26,329 nt of DNA, taken from positions 1 to 26,329 of the forward strand of contig DATAEK010000030.1 of NCBI GenBank assembly GCA_036258055.1, given 5' to 3'. Both the position numbers and the translations under genes were made by a program. Source of the DNA: DATAEK01 sp036258055. GTDB taxonomy: Bacteria > Acidobacteriota > Vicinamibacteria > Vicinamibacterales > 2-12-FULL-66-21. A model generated the notes under the pieces. It searched no databases and was not told the origin of the DNA. It saw only the letters and a program-made list of their open reading frames with translations. Below are positions 1-7,761 of the stretch, piece after piece (the first letter of the stretch is position 1; every line of letters begins with the position of its first letter).

Positions 1-1476
1 CAAGCGGGCCGGGGTGAGAGCGTCGATCAGAGCCCCGCGTCCAAGGTGCCAGGGTTGACGCGCGCAGCATTCAAGGGTGGCTACACGCTGTCGATCTGGA
101 AAGCGGACGTGACGACGGGTGAGGCTCAGGAGGTGTGGCACAACGAGCCTGACGATCGAAAGTTCACGACGTTCGCCAATCCGCGGCTCGCGGGCGATTA
201 CTTCGTGTTCGGCGCGAACATGGCGAGTGGCGGACGCGGCGGCAGGGGCCGCGGCGAGCCGCCGGTGCCCGAACCGCCGCCACCGCAGAACGGTCCCGTC
301 GACGAGTGGGAGCGCTACTACTCAATCAATCTGTCGACGCCGAATGCCAAGCCGGTTCTTCTGACCACGACCGACGGCATCATCGAAGATCAGACGTCCG
401 TGGCGATCTCGGCTGACGATAAGACTCTCTACTACTGCACGAACGCGAAGGACATCGAGCGGCGGCACATCTGGGCTGTACCTGTGGCTGGGGGCACGCC
501 GGAACAGGTGACGAGCGGCGAAGGGATCGAGACGTATCCGGCACCGCTCGCGTCAGGCAAGCGTCTCGCGACGCTCAGCGCGGACTGGAAGATGCCGCAG
601 TCACTCGGTATCTGGCCGCTCGGCACGACGGCATCGGCCGACGCCCAGAAGATCGTCTTCCCGCTCACGCGCAAGGCGTTTCCGATGGACGCGCACGTGA
701 AGCCGGAGCTGGTGATCACCAAAGCCGCCGACGGTCTCGACATTCACAATCAGGTGTTCGTGCCGAAGGATCTCAAGCCTGGCGAGAAACGCCCGGCGAT
801 CGTGTTCGTGCACGGCGGTCCCGTGCGACAGATGCTGCTCGGGTACCACTACATGCAGTTCTACCACTGGGCGTACGGCATCAATCAGTGGCTGGCGAAT
901 CAGGGCTACGTGGTGATGTCGATCAACTACCGCAGCGGCGTCGGCTACGGCCGCTCGTTCAGGACGGCGCCCAACACCGGCGGACGCGGCAACGCCGAGT
1001 ACCAGGACGTCGTCGCCGGAGGCAAGTATCTGCAGTCGCGGCCCGACGTGGATCCAAATCGCGTGGGCATCTGGGGGCTGTCGTACGGGGGCGTGCTGAC
1101 GTCGCAAGCGCTCGCCCGCAACTCCGACATCTTCAAGGCGGGCGTTGACCTGGCCGGCGTTCACCTTTGGGGCAGCTCACTCGACCCCGAGGCCGTCTCG
1201 TACCAGTCCTCGACGATCTCGGCGATCGACGGCTGGAAGTCTCCGGTGCTGCTCGTGCATGGAGACGACGACCGCAACGTCGCGTTCCAGCAGACGACCG
1301 GCCTGGTTCAACTGTTGCGCGCGCGGAACGTCGAGTACGAGCTGATCGTGTTCCCGGACGACACGCACGAGTCGATGCTGCACAGCCGCTGGATGTACAC
1401 GCTCGAGCGGATGGACGCGTTCTTCCGGAAGCATCTCGGGGGAGGCGGAAGAGCGATAACCAGCAGCGGTAAATGA
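1..1476 (+). CDS. S9 family (prolyl oligopeptidase-type) serine peptidase, 5'-truncated
   Basis: The reading frame is open from the first base, so the true start lies outside the window; the GTG at 46 is only the first internal start-like codon. About 490 residues are visible. The first half looks like the end of a beta-propeller (repeated strand motifs such as DKTLYYCTNA and RHIWAVPVAGGTPEQVTSG). The second half is an alpha/beta-hydrolase domain with the oxyanion-region motif FVHGGP, the nucleophile elbow GLSYGG (Ser codon at 1081-1083), the acidic motif HGDDDRNV (likely catalytic Asp at 1270-1272) and the DDTHES motif (His codon at 1366-1368). The triad is complete, so the enzyme is probably active on oligopeptides, most likely exported. 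A Gly/Arg-then-Pro-rich insert (about nucleotides 222-297) interrupts the propeller. Dipeptidyl-peptidase IV-like or acylaminoacyl-peptidase specificity cannot be separated here. Confidence 0.93.
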   Translation, partial: QAGRGESVDQSPASKVPGLTRAAFKGGYTLSIWKADVTTGEAQEVWHNEPDDRKFTTFANPRLAGDYFVFGANMASGGRGGRGRGEPPVPEPPPPQNGPVDEWERYYSINLSTPNAKPVLLTTTDGIIEDQTSVAISADDKTLYYCTNAKDIERRHIWAVPVAGGTPEQVTSGEGIETYPAPLASGKRLATLSADWKMPQSLGIWPLGTTASADAQKIVFPLTRKAFPMDAHVKPELVITKAADGLDIHNQVFVPKDLKPGEKRPAIVFVHGGPVRQMLLGYHYMQFYHWAYGINQWLANQGYVVMSINYRSGVGYGRSFRTAPNTGGRGNAEYQDVVAGGKYLQSRPDVDPNRVGIWGLSYGGVLTSQALARNSDIFKAGVDLAGVHLWGSSLDPEAVSYQSSTISAIDGWKSPVLLVHGDDDRNVAFQQTTGLVQLLRARNVEYELIVFPDDTHESMLHSRWMYTLERMDAFFRKHLGGGGRAITSSGK

Positions 1477-1486
1477 GATTTGATTT

Positions 1487-1535
1487 CGCTGTCCGCTGTC
1501 CGCTGTCCGCTGTCCGCTGTCCGCTGTCCGCTGTC
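1487..1535. repeat. Perfect 7-bp tandem repeat, seven copies
   Basis: Seven uninterrupted copies of CGCTGTC (GACAGCG on the other strand) begin 10 bases after the stop codon of the S9 peptidase. They lead directly into a degenerate CTCGG-rich stretch. The array sits in a junction between converging genes and codes for nothing plausible. The short perfect unit suggests replication slippage. Confidence 0.95.
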
Positions 1536-1540
1536 CGCGG

Positions 1541-1818
1541 CTCGGGACTCGGCGCTCGGACGAGAAGACCGAGCTGGGCTCTGGATGAATGAAAAACGGC
1601 GCTGAATCAGCAGCCGTGAGGCCCATGAACAGACAGTAGGCCGCAGCGTTCTGTGCTGCGGCAAGGCCAAAGGCCGTCGCGCGAAGCGCGTAAAGCGAGC
1701 GGGGGTGGGCCCCGCGAGCATTAAGAGATGCTGACCGGGCCTCCAATCAACCCGGTTGGCCGAAGTGGTTAGGCCCAGAACCCCTAGCCCCGAGCGCCGA
1801 ACGCCGAGTGCCGAGTCA
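1541..1818. repeat. Intergenic segment bounded by inverted degenerate 7-mer arms
   Basis: This is most of the 344-base gene-free stretch between the S9 peptidase and the oxidoreductase. The left arm (1541-1560) read on the minus strand and the right arm (1791-1818) on the plus strand both consist of CGAGNNC-type heptamers and share CGAGCGCCGA exactly. The right arm reads as four units: CGAGCGC, CGAACGC, CGAGTGC, CGAGTCA. Between the arms are a perfect 7-bp hairpin (CCGCAGC at 1641-1647 with GCTGCGG at 1655-1661), the hairpin element at 1669-1734, and a 6-bp hairpin ACCGGG/CCCGGT near 1733-1755. No open frame in it looks coding. Confidence 0.6.
1669..1734. repeat. Dispersed hairpin element, copy 1
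   Basis: The core is a 6-bp stem GCGGGG (1699-1704) and CCCCGC (1710-1715) around the loop GTGGG. It is preceded by a purine-rich GCGCGAAGCGCG...AGCGAGCG stretch and followed by CGAGCATTAAGAGATGC. The same order of motifs (AGCGAGCG, a stem with GGGGTGG in its left arm and loop, CCCC, then GAG and ATGC) recurs at 22200-22275, which points to one repeat family. The function is unknown; it could be a REP-like element or a transcription terminator. Confidence 0.45.
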
Positions 1819-1820
1819 TC

Positions 1821-2837
1821 TCACGTAGTGAGGATGACCTTCCCGATATTCGCCCGGCTCTGAACGAAGCGATGGGCATCGGCGGCGCGGTCGAGTGAGA
1901 ACGTCCGCGCGACGACGGGGGAGATGCGGCCGGCGGTGAGCTCGTTCACGAGCATGTCCATGAGTGGCGTGAGCTGCGGCCGCTCGTCCCAGAGATGGCC
2001 GACGTGGAGGCCGAAGACGCCGCGGTTGCGATTGATCATCGACAGCGGGTCGAATCGCGGCGTCGTCTGCCACGTCTTGAACGCTTGCCACCAGCTTCGG
2101 CTTTCACGCGGGGCCGCGGCCGAGAGTCCGAAGATCACCAGACGTCCGAGCGGTGCGAGCATCCGGTAACTCTCGGTGAAGCTGCGGCCGCCGATCGGAT
2201 CCAGGATCACGTCCACGCCGCGCCCTCGCGTCAGCTTCCTGACTTCATCGGCCACGTTCGCGTGACGGTAGTCGATCACGTGCTCGACGCCGAACGTGCG
2301 GAGCGCCGCGTGCTTGAACGCCGACGCCGTCCCGATCACCGTCGCGCGCCGCAAACGCGCGAGCTGTGTGGCGGCGATGCCGACGCCGCCCCCCGCGTTG
2401 TGCACGAGGACCGTTTCTCCCGGATTGAGTGCGGCCATGCGATAGAGCGCAATGGCGGCGGTCAGGTAGGTCACCGGGACTGCCGCGGCCTGCGCGTCGC
2501 TCAGAATCTCGGGGACTCGGAAGACCTGGCCCGCCGGAACGACCACTGAGTCGGCATAGCCGCCGAACCGCGTGAGCGCGACGACCCGCTCGCCCTCCGT
2601 GATGCCGGTGACGTCGCGGCCCACCGCGTCCACATGTCCCGCCACCTCGTAGCCGACGACCAGTGGCGGCTTTGGCGCATCGGGGTAGAGCCCGAGCCGC
2701 GCGAGGATGTCCGCGAAGTTGACGCCGGCGGCGCGAACGCGGATGCGGATCTCGCCGTCACGAGGGCTCGGATCCGGCCCGCTCCGCATTTCGAACACAT
2801 CCGGTGGACCGTATCGCGGGATGACCGCCTGTTGCAT
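1821..2837 (-). CDS. Zinc-less medium-chain NAD(P)H:quinone oxidoreductase (QOR/VAT1-like)
   Basis: The 338-residue protein has the usual length and order for the MDR superfamily. A GroES-like N-terminal domain carries the GVNFADILARLGLYP motif typical of quinone oxidoreductases. A Rossmann domain follows, with NAGGGVGIAATQLAR as the nucleotide-binding glycine motif, and DPIGGRSFTES later. The structural and catalytic zinc cysteines of alcohol dehydrogenases are absent. Family knowledge predicts a cytoplasmic NADPH-dependent reduction of quinones or alkenals; the substrate cannot be read from the sequence. The ATG at 2837 fits the family N-terminus (MQQAVIPRYGPPDVF), but no Shine-Dalgarno is visible before it. 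It lies downstream of argF in the same direction, separated by the repeat at 2865-2956, so it may be transcribed separately. Confidence 0.9.
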   Translation of the reverse strand: MQQAVIPRYGPPDVFEMRSGPDPSPRDGEIRIRVRAAGVNFADILARLGLYPDAPKPPLVVGYEVAGHVDAVGRDVTGITEGERVVALTRFGGYADSVVVPAGQVFRVPEILSDAQAAAVPVTYLTAAIALYRMAALNPGETVLVHNAGGGVGIAATQLARLRRATVIGTASAFKHAALRTFGVEHVIDYRHANVADEVRKLTRGRGVDVILDPIGGRSFTESYRMLAPLGRLVIFGLSAAAPRESRSWWQAFKTWQTTPRFDPLSMINRNRGVFGLHVGHLWDERPQLTPLMDMLVNELTAGRISPVVARTFSLDRAADAHRFVQSRANIGKVILTT

Positions 2838-2864
2838 GGGAAAGGCGGAAGGGTAGCACAGGCG

Positions 2865-2956
2865 GGGTTCTCTAGGGTTCTAGGGTTCTAAAGGTTCTCG
2901 TGGTTCTGGAAGGTTCGAGAACCTGAGAACCCGAGAACCCGAGAACCACTAGAACC
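2865..2956. repeat. Inverted-arm tandem repeat, GGTTCT units then AGAACC units
   Basis: The left half (2865-2916) is a run of 7-10 bp units, each holding GGTTC, such as TAGGGTTC and AAGGTTCTCG. The right half (2917-2956) is a run of mostly 8-bp units holding GAACC, such as GAGAACCC. The two halves are reverse complements, so the region can fold into a long imperfect hairpin. It starts right at the argF stop codon and ends before the oxidoreductase start on the minus strand, where it could end arg operon transcription. Confidence 0.85.
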
Positions 2957-2958
2957 TT

Positions 2959-3921
2959 CTAAGAGCCCAGCATCGCCAGCAGCGCCTTCTGCGTGTGCAG
3001 ACGGTTCTCGGCCTGATCGAACACCACCGATGCGTCGCTGTCGATCACTTCGTCGGTGACCTCGTCGCCGCGATGCGCAGGCAGGCAGTGCATGAAGAGC
3101 GCATCCGGTGCGGCGTGCGATATGAGCGCCGCATTGACCTGGAACGGTTCGAATAGCGCGCGTCGATCCGCGGCCTCGCCTTCCTGGCCCATCGACGTCC
3201 AGACGTCCGTATAAACTGCGTCGACGTTTTTCACCCCGGCCACCGGATCGTTGGTCAGAACGAGCGTCGCCCCGTGCCGGGCTCGTGACGTGACGCTCTT
3301 GAGGACCGACTCCTTCAGCTCGAACCCGGCCGGCGACGCGATGCGCACGTGGATACCGAGCATCGCGGCGGCCTGCGCGAGCGACGCGGCGACGTTATTG
3401 CCGTCTCCCACGAACGCGATGGTGCGCCCCCGCACGTCGCCAAACTTCTCGATCAGCGTCAGGCAATCCGCCAGCGCCTGGCACGGATGCTCGTCGTCGG
3501 TGAGCGCGTTGACGACGTGAAGTGCTGGCGCCGCGGCGGCGAATTCCTCCAACCGCGTTTGCGCGTAGGTGCGGACCACCGCGGCGTGGACCCACCGCTC
3601 CAGGTTTCGAGCGACGTCAGCGATCGTCTCGCGCCCGCCCAGCGCCACGTCCTGCGGCGGCTCGATCACGTCGCCGCCGAGCTCGCGGATGGCGATCTGA
3701 AACGTGGAGCGCGTCCTGAGCGACGGCTTCTCGAAGAGCAGCGCGACGTGTCGCCCCTCGAGCGGGCGCTCGTGCGGCACACCCGCTCTGCGCGCCGCTT
3801 TGAAGCCGGCTGCCTGTTTCAGGCAGGCTGCCAGCTCGTCGTGCGTCAGATCGAGGATCGACAGGAAGCGTGAGATAGCCGCCGGCACGAACGTCGCTTT
3901 ACGTTGAACTACGGTAGTCAT
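2959..3921 (-). CDS. argF: Ornithine carbamoyltransferase
   Basis: ArgF makes citrulline from ornithine and carbamoyl phosphate in the cytoplasm. The 320-residue product has the family's normal length and all signatures: the carbamoyl-phosphate loop SLRTR (residues 67-71, within FEKPSLRTRSTFQ), HPCQ (145-148), the GDGNNVA loop (173-179), DVWTSMG (239-245) and the HCLP motif (278-281), which carries the catalytic Cys. The ordinary OTC signatures, together with ArgJ in the same operon, argue against the acetylornithine carbamoyltransferase variant. It is the last gene of the arg operon. Its ATG lies 9 bases after the argJ stop, with a GAAGAG ribosome-binding site overlapping that stop. Confidence 0.96.
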   Translation of the reverse strand: MTTVVQRKATFVPAAISRFLSILDLTHDELAACLKQAAGFKAARRAGVPHERPLEGRHVALLFEKPSLRTRSTFQIAIRELGGDVIEPPQDVALGGRETIADVARNLERWVHAAVVRTYAQTRLEEFAAAAPALHVVNALTDDEHPCQALADCLTLIEKFGDVRGRTIAFVGDGNNVAASLAQAAAMLGIHVRIASPAGFELKESVLKSVTSRARHGATLVLTNDPVAGVKNVDAVYTDVWTSMGQEGEAADRRALFEPFQVNAALISHAAPDALFMHCLPAHRGDEVTDEVIDSDASVVFDQAENRLHTQKALLAMLGS

Positions 3922-3930
3922 AAGCGCTCT

Positions 3931-5148
3931 TCACGTTCGATACTCTGCGTTGATGCGGACGTACTCCGCACTCAAGTCGCAGGTCCACATGCGCGAGGCG
4001 CCGGCGCCGCCGGTGCCCAGGTCCACTTCGAGCTCGACATCCTTCCCCGTGAGGTACTCCGCCGCGTCCGGGGCGCGCTCGTCATGCGGCGCGCCGTGGC
4101 TGAACAGCTCGATCGGCCCGATCCGGACGGCCGCGCGATCGAGCGAGAACGCCGACCCGGATCGCCCGGCCACCGCCACCAGCCGTCCCCAATTGGGATC
4201 GCCGCCGTGCACGGCCGTCTTCACCAGCGGCGAGTTCGCGATGGCCCGCGCGGTCCGGCGCGCGTCCTCGTTCGACTTCGCGCCGGTCACGCGCACGGTG
4301 ATCAGCTTCGTGGCTCCTTCACCACCACGAACGATGCCCACTGCCAGCGGTTCGCAGGCAGCCTGGAGCGCCCGCGCCAGGGCGATCACGTCAGCGTCAC
4401 CGAACCGCACGCCGCTGGCGCCGCTCGCGAGTGCGAACACGCAATCGTTGGTCGAACACTCGCCGTCGACCGAGATGGCGTTGAACGTTTCGTCCACCGC
4501 GATCTTCAACGCGCGCTGCAGCACGCCGGGCTCGACGAGCGCGTCGGTCGTGACGAACCCGAGCATCGTGGCCATCATCGGCTCGATCATTCCGGAGCCC
4601 TTGGCCATGCCGCCGACGCGAAACTCCCCGCCTCCAGCCGTGACGGTGACCGCCGCTTCCTTGGGAAAAGGATCCGTCGTCATGATCGCGCGTGCCGCGG
4701 CAGCCGCACCCGACGCCGACAGGCAGCCGGCGGCCCCGGCGATTCCCCGTTCGACCTTCGCCATGTCGAGCTTGACGCCGATGACGCCGGTCGAGGCCAC
4801 GAGGACTGCGGCCGGATCGCATCCGACGGCGGCGGCCGTCAGCTTCGCCATCGCGTTCGCGTGGGCGAGACCGTCCGGACCCGTGCAGGCGTTCGCGCAT
4901 CCGCTGTTGACGACAATCGCCGCCGATCGTCCGCCGGACTTCTCGAGATGATCGCGGGAGACGATGACCGGCGCGGCCTGTGCGAGGTTGGTCGTGAACA
5001 CGGCGGCCGCGCTCACTGGACCGCCGGCGCTGACCAGCGCGAGGTCCGGCGCGCCGGCCGCCTTGATGCCGCATGAGACGCCGGCCGCCCGGAATCCGCG
5101 CGCCGCGGTCACGCCGCCGTCAGCCCGCCGGACCTCGAAGTCCGTCAC
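3931..5148 (-). CDS. argJ: Glutamate N-acetyltransferase / amino-acid acetyltransferase (ornithine acetyltransferase)
   Basis: ArgJ moves the acetyl group from acetylornithine to glutamate, which makes the arginine pathway cyclic. The GTG start at 5148 gives 405 residues, typical for the family; it overlaps the upstream NAGS stop as GTGA. The frame stays open further upstream, but that extension overlaps the NAGS gene and looks non-coding. The autocleavage region KGSGMIEPMMATMLGF is intact, with Thr194 as the expected nucleophile, so the precursor should self-cleave into alpha and beta chains. TTDPFPKEA (158-166) and the C-terminal NPNWGR-type motif (GGDPNWGR) are also present. Whether it is mono- or bifunctional cannot be told from sequence; a separate NAGS next door allows the monofunctional form. 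Confidence 0.95.
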   Translation of the reverse strand: MTDFEVRRADGGVTAARGFRAAGVSCGIKAAGAPDLALVSAGGPVSAAAVFTTNLAQAAPVIVSRDHLEKSGGRSAAIVVNSGCANACTGPDGLAHANAMAKLTAAAVGCDPAAVLVASTGVIGVKLDMAKVERGIAGAAGCLSASGAAAAARAIMTTDPFPKEAAVTVTAGGGEFRVGGMAKGSGMIEPMMATMLGFVTTDALVEPGVLQRALKIAVDETFNAISVDGECSTNDCVFALASGASGVRFGDADVIALARALQAACEPLAVGIVRGGEGATKLITVRVTGAKSNEDARRTARAIANSPLVKTAVHGGDPNWGRLVAVAGRSGSAFSLDRAAVRIGPIELFSHGAPHDERAPDAAEYLTGKDVELEVDLGTGGAGASRMWTCDLSAEYVRINAEYRT

Positions 5149-5756
5149 GCCGGCACAGCCTCCGCCGGCTCGGGTTGCCGCGCAGCCGGACGCCTGAAGT
5201 GCAAACGCTCGACGGTCGGGCGGCGCGATGCAGCGGCGCGCGATCCGTGGATGACGGCCGCCGGACGTTCCGGCCTGATCGTGACCCCGGCGCGCAGCGG
5301 AAACGTCACGGCGTACTGACCGCAGCGGCGAAAGAGCGCGCAGGACGTGCAGTCGTGGGCGATCTTCTCGGGCACCCAGATGTGCGGCACGATGGTGAAA
5401 CCCATGCGCACGAAGTGTGACGGCTCGTGAGTGAACGCACACAGCGTCGCGAAGCCGCGGGCGCCGGCGACCGACGCGATCTCGCTGACCAGCCGGCTGC
5501 CGATCCGCTTCCCGCGATGCGTGTCGGCCACGACCAGCGATCGAACTTCCGCGACGCCGTCACTCAGGGGTGCAAGCTCCGCGCATCCGACGACGCCGGC
5601 GCCGTTCTCGGCGACCACGAATCGGGCCGCGTGACCCTCGACGTCGGCGATGCTGCGCGGCAGCAGATGTCCCGCCTCGGTGTTCTCGGCGATCAGGCGG
5701 TGTACCGCCGCAACATCGTCGGGTCCGGCGGGCCGAAGGGTGACCGAATCGCTCAT
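5145..5756 (-). CDS. N-acetylglutamate synthase, short GNAT type
   Basis: The 203-residue protein is a GNAT acetyltransferase with the acetyl-CoA loop RGKRIGSRL (81-89) and the strand VRSLVVADTHRG before it. After the GNAT core it has VPEKIAHDCTSCALFRRC, a cysteine pattern (Cys136, Cys139, Cys145) known in stand-alone ArgA-like glutamate N-acetyltransferases. Its place between argD and argJ supports the role: it would feed acetyl groups into the cycle run by ArgJ. The ATG at 5756 overlaps the argD stop as ATGA, and its own stop overlaps the argJ start. The last 45 or so residues are Arg/Pro/Ala-rich and unlike the core; they may be a disordered tail. ArgA by function, but not the classic kinase-like ArgA fusion. 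Confidence 0.88.
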   Translation of the reverse strand: MSDSVTLRPAGPDDVAAVHRLIAENTEAGHLLPRSIADVEGHAARFVVAENGAGVVGCAELAPLSDGVAEVRSLVVADTHRGKRIGSRLVSEIASVAGARGFATLCAFTHEPSHFVRMGFTIVPHIWVPEKIAHDCTSCALFRRCGQYAVTFPLRAGVTIRPERPAAVIHGSRAAASRRPTVERLHFRRPAARQPEPAEAVPA

Positions 5757-6964
5757 GACTGACTCTCCGCGACGGCGGCAATCGCCCGATCCAGCAGCAC
5801 CATGCCTTCGTCGATCTCCTGCTCCGTGATGACGTACGGCGGCAACAGCCGGACCACGGTGTCCGACGTGCGGTTGACGAGAAGCCCGGCCTCGAGCGCG
5901 GCGGTCACGACCGCAGCGGCAGGACGATCGAGCTCGAGGCCCCACATCAGGCCCGCGCCGCGAACCTCCCGCACGATCGGCCGGCGTGCGGCCAGGGCCC
6001 GCAACGACGCTTCGAGATGAACGCCGACTCGCGCGACGTGTGAGATCAGGTCCCGATCGATCAGTTCCTCGAGGAAGACCAGCGCGGCGCGGCAGGCGAG
6101 CAGATTTCCGCCGTAGGTGCTGCCGTGATCGCCGAAAGCCGCGGCCTTGGCCACCCGCTCACTGAAGAGCGCAGCGCCCACAGGCACGCCGGCACCGAGT
6201 GCCTTGCCGAGCGCCATGAGGTCCGGCTTCAGGCCCAGGACGGCAGAGTAGAACGGCGTGCCGGTCCGGCCGAGTCCGCACTGCACTTCATCAGCGATGA
6301 GGAGCGCGCCGGTCTCGCGGCAGGCTGCCGTGATGGCGTCGGCCATGCTTCGCCCGAGCGGCCGCACGCCGCCCTCGCCCTGTATCGGCTCGACCACGAC
6401 CGCAGCGGTAGAGGAGGTCACAGCTTTTCGGAGCGCCGCGGGATCGTCGGCCGGCACGAACTGAACGTCCGGCACGAGCGGCGCGAACGGCGCACGATAA
6501 TGGTCGTCCCACGTCACGGACAGTGACCCCATCGTCCGGCCATGGAACGAATGCTCGAGCGCGACGAAGCCGGTGCGACGGCGATCGGGTTCGGTGGCAC
6601 TCCAGTACCGGCGCGCGAACTTCAGACACGCCTCCATCGCCTCCGTCCCGCTGTTGCAGAAGAACGCGCGCGGGAGTCCCGAGAGGCTCGAGAGGCGCGT
6701 CGCCACCTCGCCTTGCAGGGGGTGGAAGAACAGGTTCGACGTGTGAAGCAGCTCGTGTGCCTGGGTCGCGATGGCGTCCGCGAGCCTCGGGTTGGCGTGA
6801 CCGAGAGACGCGACGCCGACGCCCGAGATCAGATCGAGGAAGGCACGCCCGTTCGCGTCGAACAGCCGGCAGCCACGGCCGCGCTCGAAGACCACCTGCC
6901 CGCGGCGATACACCTGCAGCAGGTGTTCGGTCTCGTTCGCGATCACGTCGGTCGTCGTCGTCAT
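5753..6964 (-). CDS. argD: Acetylornithine aminotransferase
   Basis: A class-III PLP aminotransferase of 403 residues that converts N-acetylglutamate semialdehyde to acetylornithine with glutamate as amino donor. Visible motifs are CNSGTEA (103-109, phosphate binding), HSFHGRTMG (138-146), PIQGEGG (193-199), IADEVQCGLGRTG with Asp225 pairing to the PLP ring nitrogen, and Lys254 in MALGKALG as the Schiff-base lysine. The overlap of its ATG with the argB stop (ATGA) and of its stop with the NAGS start (ATGA) indicates translational coupling. Ornithine or succinyldiaminopimelate transamination is a possible side activity in this family; the operon position fixes the main role. Confidence 0.95.
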   Translation of the reverse strand: MTTTTDVIANETEHLLQVYRRGQVVFERGRGCRLFDANGRAFLDLISGVGVASLGHANPRLADAIATQAHELLHTSNLFFHPLQGEVATRLSSLSGLPRAFFCNSGTEAMEACLKFARRYWSATEPDRRRTGFVALEHSFHGRTMGSLSVTWDDHYRAPFAPLVPDVQFVPADDPAALRKAVTSSTAAVVVEPIQGEGGVRPLGRSMADAITAACRETGALLIADEVQCGLGRTGTPFYSAVLGLKPDLMALGKALGAGVPVGAALFSERVAKAAAFGDHGSTYGGNLLACRAALVFLEELIDRDLISHVARVGVHLEASLRALAARRPIVREVRGAGLMWGLELDRPAAAVVTAALEAGLLVNRTSDTVVRLLPPYVITEQEIDEGMVLLDRAIAAVAESQS

Positions 6965-7761
6965 GTCGTCACCAGCTCCCGGTAGATCACCGTACCCACC
7001 GCCACATCGAAGTCGCCGACCGTCCGTCCCGCGACCACGGCCACTTCCCGCACACCCGCGAGCAGCGCGGCGCGGCAGGCGGTCAGCTTCGCTACCATTC
7101 CCGAATGCGCCTCGCCAGACGCGATCATGCGGTCGACCGCGTCGAGTGAGAGCGTCGGTATGACGACGCCGTCACGGTCGAGGACCCCAGCCGTCGCGCC
7201 CGCGATGATCAGCCGTCCCGCTCCGATGATGCCCGCCAGGTGCGACGCGAGCGTGTCTGCGTTGACGTTCAGGAGCGCGCCTTCCCGGGAGACCCCGATG
7301 CTGGCGATGACCGGGATGCACCCGATGCGCACGAGATCGGTCAGCAACGACGCGTCGTGGCCATCGGGTTGACCCACCAGCCCGAGATCTACCGTCTGAC
7401 CCGCGACTGTCGTGAAGGTATCGACCTTGGTCGAGAGGCCGATGAGGCCGTCCGCTCCCGTCAGACCGACGGCGCGGCCTCCGGCAGCCCCGATCGCGGC
7501 GACCAGCGCCGTGTTCGTGCGGCCGGCCAGCACCGAAACCGCAGCGTCGAGCGCTGGCGCATCGGTGATCCGCAGGCCATCCACGAATGACGGCTGCTCG
7601 CCTCGCGCGCGCAGCTCGGCGTCGATGGCGCGCCCGCCGCCGTGCACGACGACGAGCGGTGAACGAGCCGCGAGGCTGACGATCGCGTTCGCCGCCGAGC
7701 AGACGTCGGCCGCATCATCGAGTAATTCGCCGCCAAGCTTGAGAACGGTGATCATCGTCAA
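6961..7761 (-). CDS. argB: Acetylglutamate kinase
   Basis: ArgB phosphorylates N-acetylglutamate, often the feedback-controlled step. The product has amino-acid-kinase motifs: KLGGE (8-12), VVHGGGRAID (38-47), GLVGQPDG (127-134), NVNADTLA (165-172), AGATAGVLD and SGMVAKLTA (220-228). Two starts are possible. TTG at 7761 gives 266 residues and a TTGA overlap with the argC stop, matching the 4-nt overlaps elsewhere in the operon. ATG at 7755 gives 264 residues and the more usual N-terminus MITVLKLGG. No clear Shine-Dalgarno separates them. The N-terminus is short, without the extra helix of arginine-inhibited hexameric kinases, so feedback control by arginine is not expected from sequence alone. 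Confidence 0.94.
   Translation of the reverse strand: MTMITVLKLGGELLDDAADVCSAANAIVSLAARSPLVVVHGGGRAIDAELRARGEQPSFVDGLRITDAPALDAAVSVLAGRTNTALVAAIGAAGGRAVGLTGADGLIGLSTKVDTFTTVAGQTVDLGLVGQPDGHDASLLTDLVRIGCIPVIASIGVSREGALLNVNADTLASHLAGIIGAGRLIIAGATAGVLDRDGVVIPTLSLDAVDRMIASGEAHSGMVAKLTACRAALLAGVREVAVVAGRTVGDFDVAVGTVIYRELVTT

Noticed and set aside
1755..1785. A tRNA-like string (GGCCGAAGTGGTTAGGCC) resembling the D-arm of tRNA-Ser or tRNA-Leu
   Set aside because: No acceptor stem, anticodon arm or T-arm can be found around it.
2865..2956. CRISPR-like array
   Set aside because: Units are 7-10 bp with no unique spacers, orientation reverses halfway, and no cas gene is nearby.
3904..5076. Long plus-strand frames opposite argJ
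   Set aside because: argJ has full family motifs and operon overlaps on the minus strand; the antisense frames have only compositional bias.
5149..5442. N-terminal extension of argJ to 503 residues
   Set aside because: The extension overlaps the NAGS coding sequence, is Arg/His-rich and unlike any ArgJ; the GTG at 5148 gives the family length.
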